64,000 nt of DNA from NCBI GenBank assembly GCA_017460805.1, contig JAFUAF010000028.1, positions 62,001 to 126,000 of the forward strand, written 5' to 3'. The notes under the pieces were generated by a model. That model was given only the letters and a program-made list of their open reading frames with translations, ran no database searches and was not told the origin of the DNA. The stretch is from Bacillota bacterium. Its GTDB lineage: Bacteria > Bacillota > Clostridia > Lachnospirales > CAG-274. The translations under genes and the position numbers were made by a program. Every line of letters starts with the position of its first letter. Position 1 is the first letter of the stretch. Of this stretch, positions 59,623 through 64,000 are shown piece after piece.

Positions 59623-61266
59623 ATGCAAAAAGAAAAGAAAAATTACGCAAGCAAAGTCATATTTTTGCTTATAATAGTGATATTTTTTATTGCCTGTATG
59701 ATACAGGCACCGATAACGGGAGCCGTAGGCTCGCTTTGGTCGCTTCTGCCGCCGATAGTGGCTATAGGTCTGGCGCTTATAACAAAAGAGGTATATTCCT
59801 CGCTGTTTATCGGCGTGATAACGGGCGGCGTGATCTATTCGGCGGCTACGGACGGCGGATTTGAGGGTGTTTTGAATGTTGTTATAAAAGACGGTCTCAT
59901 CGGCAATATTTCCGATGAATATAATGTCGGCATACTTATTTTCCTTGTAGTGCTCGGCATTGTGGTAGTGCTTATGAACAAGGCGGGCGGCAGCCGCGCC
60001 TACGGCGAATGGGCGGTAGAACATATCAAAAGCCGCAGCGGTGCTTGCTTTTCGACATTTTTACTGGGCGTACTGATATTTGTTGACGATTATTTCAACT
60101 GCCTTACTGTCGGCTCGGTCATGCGCCCCGTAACGGATAAATTTAATGTTTCGCGCGCAAAACTTGCGTATTTTATTGATGCTACGGCTGCGCCCGTATG
60201 TATCATAGCGCCCATTTCATCATGGGCTGCCGCTGTAAGCGGTACTGTTGAGGGCGTAAACGGCATAAAGCTTTTTGTAAGCACTATACCGTACAATCTT
60301 TATGCGCTGCTTACGCTTTTAATGGTGACATTTATGTGTTTTAACGAAATAGACTACGGCCCTATGAAGCAGCACGAGGAAAACGCCAAAAACGGCGATC
60401 TTTTCACAACACCCAACCGTGTCAATGCCGAGGATGTTCCCGCTATCGGCCTTCACGGCAGTGTGCTCGATCTGGTGCTTCCCGTTGTTATACTTATTGT
60501 GTGCTGTGTAACAGGCATGATATATACGGGCGGATTTTTCGGCGGCGAAAGCTTTGTAAACGCCTTTGCAAATTGTGACGCATCTTACGGCCTTTCAATG
60601 GGCTCTATATTTGCGCTGCTGCTTGTTATAGTTTATTTCCTTATCAGAAGAACACTCAGCTTCCACCAGATGATGGAAAGCGTGGTAGACGGCTTTAAGC
60701 AAATGGTTCCCGCGATTATGATACTTACCTTTGCATGGACACTTAAATCCATGACAAACCTGCTTGAAGCGGGCGAATTTGTTTCTGGTCTTGTGGCAAA
60801 TGCCATGACCGTAAGAGTCCTGCTCCCCGTTATACTTTTTGTTGTTGCTATCGGTCTTTCTTTTGCAACGGGTACTTCATGGGGTACATTCGGTATCCTT
60901 ATACCCATAGTTACAAATGTATTTTCCGCAGATCTTGCGGGCGCAGCTGAAACGGGCGATATTCCCGCCCTTGTTGTTATCTGCATTTCCGCCTGCCTTG
61001 CGGGCGCTGTATGCGGCGATCATTGCTCGCCTATCTCCGATACAACTATAATGGCATCTGCGGGCGCTCAGTGCAACCATGTCAACCATGTTTCAACTCA
61101 GCTTCCCTATGCGTTTACGGTGGCGGGTGTGTGCGCTGTGGGTTATCTTGTGGCGGGTTTGACACAAAATGTTATAGTTGTGCTTGCGGTTTCGATAATA
61201 CTGCTGTTTGCAGTGCTCTTCGGCATAAAATATATGCAGAAAACAAAGAAAAAAAGCAAAGCATGA
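59623..61266 (+). CDS. NhaC-family Na+/H+ or amino-acid antiporter
   Basis: ATG 59623 after AAAGGGAGGAAG; 547 residues with about 11-12 membrane helices. GSLWSLLPPIVAIGLALITKEVYSSLFIGV, FVDDYFNCLTVGSVMRPVTDKFNVSRAKLAYFIDATAAPVCIIAPISSW and AVCGDHCSPISDTTIMASAGAQCNHVNHVSTQLPYA are family-defining blocks. Members exchange Na+ for H+, or act as malate/lactate or amino-acid antiporters; the substrate is undetermined. It is monocistronic and ends in a terminator. Confidence 0.92.
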   Translation: MQKEKKNYASKVIFLLIIVIFFIACMIQAPITGAVGSLWSLLPPIVAIGLALITKEVYSSLFIGVITGGVIYSAATDGGFEGVLNVVIKDGLIGNISDEYNVGILIFLVVLGIVVVLMNKAGGSRAYGEWAVEHIKSRSGACFSTFLLGVLIFVDDYFNCLTVGSVMRPVTDKFNVSRAKLAYFIDATAAPVCIIAPISSWAAAVSGTVEGVNGIKLFVSTIPYNLYALLTLLMVTFMCFNEIDYGPMKQHEENAKNGDLFTTPNRVNAEDVPAIGLHGSVLDLVLPVVILIVCCVTGMIYTGGFFGGESFVNAFANCDASYGLSMGSIFALLLVIVYFLIRRTLSFHQMMESVVDGFKQMVPAIMILTFAWTLKSMTNLLEAGEFVSGLVANAMTVRVLLPVILFVVAIGLSFATGTSWGTFGILIPIVTNVFSADLAGAAETGDIPALVVICISACLAGAVCGDHCSPISDTTIMASAGAQCNHVNHVSTQLPYAFTVAGVCAVGYLVAGLTQNVIVVLAVSIILLFAVLFGIKYMQKTKKKSKA

Positions 61267-61275
61267 TACAAAAAT

Positions 61276-61304
61276 GGCTCTTACCGCAAGGTTTGAGCCT
61301 TTTT
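61276..61304 (+). terminator. Terminator of the antiporter gene
   Basis: GGCTC (61276-61280) and GAGCC (61295-61299) with inner ACC-GCAA-GGT pairing, then five T. Confidence 0.75.
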
Positions 61305-61457
61305 ATTCACATTATCTAAAAATGAGGGCTCTTAATTGTAAAATTTATGTTAATTACCTATTTAAGTTTTTCGGATTTTGTGGTATACTAAATCATTATG
61401 GGAAATTGCAGATAAAATCAAACGGCGGGAATTTGACCCGCGTATGGAGGTATATAT

Positions 61458-62483
61458 ATGTCGGATAACAAACAGTGCCCCGTCGGCGGCAAAGGCATCG
61501 GCGGTCAGGCTGTTATAGAGGGCGTTATGATGCGCGGCAGGGAACTTTATGCAATGGCTGTGCGCGGCCCCGAGGGTGACATAAAATTAGAAAAGACATT
61601 TTTTACGAAAAAAAGACCCGCATGGTTCAGACTGCCGCTGGTAAGGGGCGTTGTGTCCTTTATCGACAGTCTTGTACTGGGTATGAAGATAATAGGCCGC
61701 TCGGCTGAAATGGCGGGCATGGAGGATATAGAATACGACCAGGACAGCAAGTTTGAAAAATGGCTTGAGGCAAAAGTTGGCGACAAGATAACCGACTATG
61801 TTATCGGCATAAGCGTTGTTATCTCTATCGTGCTCTCCATCGGTCTTTTTATGGTGCTGCCGACTTTTATAGGCGGCTGGATAAACGGCTTTTTGGGCGA
61901 TAATGCCCGTGTGCGTGCCGTAATAGAGGGCTTTGTGCGTATAGGTATTTTTCTTGGTTACATTTTTCTTGTGTCGCAGATGAAAGATATAAAGCGCGTT
62001 TTTATGTACCACGGCGCGGAACACAAAACCATAAACTGCTTTGAAAGCTATGAAGAACTGACGGTGGAAAACGTAAGAAAACACACCCGCCTGCACAAAC
62101 GCTGCGGTACAAGTTTTCTTGTGCTTGTAATGATAGTCAGTATGTTCGTATTCTTTTTTGTGAACACCAATACACTGTGGCTGCGTGTATTATCGCGTAT
62201 ACTGCTTGTTCCCGTTATTGCGGGCATCTCTTACGAGCTTATCAAGTGGGCGGGCAGTCATGACAATATACTTGTGAGACTGGTCAGCGCGCCGGGTCTT
62301 GCTCTTCAGCATATAACCACAAAAGAACCCGACGACAGTATGATAGAATGTGCCATTGCCGCTTTAAAAGGCGTTCTTGAGGAAGAACCCGAGGAGGACG
62401 GCATCTACAACGCAGAAAAAATGGCAGAAGAAAAGAGCACGGAGACCGAAGAAGTGCAGGAAACAGCCGATGAAGACAGTTAA
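61458..62483 (+). CDS. DUF1385 family membrane protein
   Basis: ATG 61458 with GGAGGTATATAT upstream; 341 residues. GIGGQAVIEGVMMRGRELYAMAVRGPEGDI at the N-terminus, several membrane helices (about 110-140, 150-175, 215-260), YHGAEHKTINCFE and RLHKRCGTSFLV are the signature of DUF1385 (B. subtilis YqhQ-like). Function is unknown, but in Clostridia it commonly precedes prmC-prfA, as here. A weak promoter with TGTGGTATACT near 61377-61387 is likely. The C-terminus ends in an acidic tail. Confidence 0.9.
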   Translation: MSDNKQCPVGGKGIGGQAVIEGVMMRGRELYAMAVRGPEGDIKLEKTFFTKKRPAWFRLPLVRGVVSFIDSLVLGMKIIGRSAEMAGMEDIEYDQDSKFEKWLEAKVGDKITDYVIGISVVISIVLSIGLFMVLPTFIGGWINGFLGDNARVRAVIEGFVRIGIFLGYIFLVSQMKDIKRVFMYHGAEHKTINCFESYEELTVENVRKHTRLHKRCGTSFLVLVMIVSMFVFFFVNTNTLWLRVLSRILLVPVIAGISYELIKWAGSHDNILVRLVSAPGLALQHITTKEPDDSMIECAIAALKGVLEEEPEEDGIYNAEKMAEEKSTETEEVQETADEDS

Positions 62484-63315
62484 ATCGCTTTTATCGGAAA
62501 CCAAGCAAAAACTGCGCCAAAACAATGACGAGACTTGGAGCATAGATGCAGACCTGCTTGTTATGCGGGCTTTGGGTCTGACAAGGATACAGCTTGTGAC
62601 CCATGATAACGACGAGGTAGAGGAGACACAGGCGGCGGAACTTGAAAAACTGCTTGAAAAGCGGCTTTCAAATATGCCTATGCAGTATATTCTGGGCAGC
62701 TGCGAATTTATGGGGCTTGAATTCAAGGTGAATGAAAATGTGCTCATTCCCCGCCCCGATACGGAAGTTTTGGTTGAAGAAGTGCTTAAATACAAGCCGT
62801 ATTCCGCTTTGGATATAGGTACGGGCTCGGGCGCTATTGCCGTTTCGCTTGCGCATTATGGCGCAAAAAGCGTGACAGCCTGCGATATTTCGGATAAGGC
62901 ATTGGAAACGGCAAAGGAAAATGCGGCGCTCAACAATGTCGATGTGTTTTTTGTGAAAAGCGATCTGTTTGAGAATATAAGCGGAAAATTTGATGCGATA
63001 GTTTCAAACCCGCCTTATATAAGAAAAAATGTGATACCCACGCTTACGCCGCAGGTGCGGGACTATGAGCCGATCCTTGCCCTTGACGGCGGCATTGACG
63101 GGCTTGATTTTTACCGCAAAATAATTAAAAAGGCGCATGGCTTTTTAAATCACGGCGGTCTGCTCGCCTTTGAGATAGGCTATGACCAGGGAGAGGCGGT
63201 AAGCGCACTTATGCGCGAAAACGGGTATGAAGATGTAAAAGTGATAAAGGATCTTGCGGGACTTGACCGCGTTGTAACAGGTAAGGAGTCGGGAGCAGAT
63301 GTTTTCGGGAATTGA
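62470..63315 (+). CDS. prmC: Release-factor glutamine methyltransferase PrmC
   Basis: ATG 62470 overlaps the end of the DUF1385 gene by 14 bases and gives the expected length of 281 residues; longer frames upstream are shadows of DUF1385. MPMQYILGSCEFMGLEFKVNENVLIPRPDTEVLVEE, LDIGTGSGAIAVSLA (SAM loop) and IVSNPPYIRKN (the NPPY catalytic motif) are diagnostic. It methylates the glutamine of the GGQ motif in peptide release factors, and its target gene prfA follows with a 17-base overlap. Confidence 0.97.
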   Translation: MKTVKSLLSETKQKLRQNNDETWSIDADLLVMRALGLTRIQLVTHDNDEVEETQAAELEKLLEKRLSNMPMQYILGSCEFMGLEFKVNENVLIPRPDTEVLVEEVLKYKPYSALDIGTGSGAIAVSLAHYGAKSVTACDISDKALETAKENAALNNVDVFFVKSDLFENISGKFDAIVSNPPYIRKNVIPTLTPQVRDYEPILALDGGIDGLDFYRKIIKKAHGFLNHGGLLAFEIGYDQGEAVSALMRENGYEDVKVIKDLAGLDRVVTGKESGADVFGN

Positions 63316-64000
63316 AGAACTTGAAAGAAAATTTATCGACTTATCGGATAAGATAAATGATCCCGATATTATAGCCGATAATGCGGTATGGCGCAAGCTG
63401 ATGAAAGAACACAGCGACCTTGCGCCCATAATAGAAAAATATAACGAATATAAACAGGCTTTAAGCGATATAGACGAGACAAAACTTCTGCTTGAAGAAA
63501 ACGACGAGGATATCCGTACCCTTGCCAAAGAGGAACTTGCCGATGCCAATGCCCGTATGGAAGCGGCAGAGGAAGAACTTAAAATACTGATGCTGCCGAA
63601 AGACCCCAATGACGATAAAAATGTTATTATGGAGATACGCGGCGGCGCAGGCGGCGATGAAGCCAATATCTTCGCGGGCGACCTTTTCCGTATGTACAGC
63701 CGTTATGCCGATGCCCACCGCTGGAAAGTGGAGGTAATGAACGCCAATGAAAGTGAAATGGGCGGCTACCGCGAAATTTCTTTTATGATAATAGGACAGG
63801 GTGCATATTCGCGCCTTAAATACGAAAGCGGTGTACACCGTGTCCAGCGTGTGCCGACTACGGAGTCGGGCGGCAGGATACACACCTCCACAGTTACCGT
63901 GGCTGTTTTGCCCGAGGTCGAGGAAGTGGATGTAAAACTTGATATGAATGACTGCAAGTTTGATGTTTTCCGTGCATCGGGAAACGGCGGACAATGCGTA
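63299..64000 (+). CDS. prfA: Peptide chain release factor 1 (partial, runs off the window)
   Basis: ATG 63299 overlaps prmC by 17 bases. The visible 234 codons show the coiled N-terminal domain (IEELERKFIDLSDKINDPD), then IRGGAGGDEANIFAGDLFRMYSRYA, SGVHRVQRVPTTESGGRIHTS and, at the window edge, FRASGNGGQCV, which contains the GGQ peptidyl-tRNA hydrolysis motif. RF1 reads UAA/UAG stops. The C-terminal third is outside the window. Confidence 0.96.
   Translation, partial: MFSGIEELERKFIDLSDKINDPDIIADNAVWRKLMKEHSDLAPIIEKYNEYKQALSDIDETKLLLEENDEDIRTLAKEELADANARMEAAEEELKILMLPKDPNDDKNVIMEIRGGAGGDEANIFAGDLFRMYSRYADAHRWKVEVMNANESEMGGYREISFMIIGQGAYSRLKYESGVHRVQRVPTTESGGRIHTSTVTVAVLPEVEEVDVKLDMNDCKFDVFRASGNGGQCV

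Overview
The window looks like a chromosome segment of a low-GC Gram-positive anaerobe of the Clostridia, most likely Ruminococcaceae/Oscillospiraceae-like. The evidence is the DUF1385-prmC-prfA run at the right end, a broken spoIIID-like gene, strong Shine-Dalgarno sites with several TTG/GTG starts, and many TTGACA-17-TATAAT promoters. This placement is an inference from gene content. No rRNA, tRNA or CRISPR array was seen.

Layout: (1) 1-4.85 kb: the 3' part of an unrecognised ATPase-like gene, an AT-rich orphan gene preceded by a 9-nt tandem repeat, two XRE-type regulators and a membrane Ser/Thr kinase closed by a TTCG-capped terminator. (2) 4.96-23.4 kb: one long co-directional block behind a consensus promoter. 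It encodes a vWA-like lipoprotein, a four-helix membrane protein, a tubulin/FtsZ-like protein, a 1201-residue protein with an actin/Hsp70-like ATPase domain, a bitopic membrane protein, three small zinc-ribbon proteins, three paralogous zinc-ribbon/transmembrane/helical-repeat proteins with different heads, and four wall-directed enzymes (C39-type peptidase, L,D-transpeptidase, two N-acetylmuramoyl-L-alanine amidases). This is the strongest candidate for an undescribed system: a paired cytoskeletal NTPase machine apparently coupled across the membrane to cell-wall remodelling. Three of its proteins share an unnamed C-terminal domain placed in the cytoplasm, and one of the three is interrupted by a frameshift in a run of seven A. 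(3) 23.5-35.0 kb: a mobile-element region with DUF5688, a glutamine amidotransferase/amidoligase pair, MobC-like and short relaxase genes with an oriT-like hairpin, a serine recombinase, a ParE/RelB toxin-antitoxin pair, RecT and YqaJ recombination proteins, an excisionase-like gene, an AlbA/Schlafen-type ATPase, two hairpin-dense non-coding blocks, decayed gene pieces and a repeated spoIIID upstream region.

(4) 35.3-38.6 kb: ordinary metabolic genes (amidohydrolase, DUF1275 membrane protein, flavin reductase). (5) 38.6-50.4 kb: a surface-glycan locus. A seven-gene minus-strand operon (SDR, GT2, ThDP enzyme, GNAT, FkbM, HMGL-type aldolase, HAD) diverges from two SMR-like half-transporters, followed by a cyclophilin-like lipoprotein and a CapD/PglF-type nucleotide-sugar enzyme. 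(6) 50.5-59.5 kb: a two-sided cluster with two LuxE-LuxC pairs, an ACP, an AMP-forming ligase, a split transketolase and an SDR. It is predicted to turn an activated acyl group into an aldehyde and possibly extend it by a C2 ketol unit. There is no luciferase, so bioluminescence is not implied. (7) 59.5 kb to the end: an NhaC-type antiporter and the housekeeping DUF1385-prmC-prfA operon, with prfA cut by the window edge.

Start codons were chosen from visible ribosome-binding sites and signal peptides and often differ from the longest frame. All functions are from motif reading; no database search was run.
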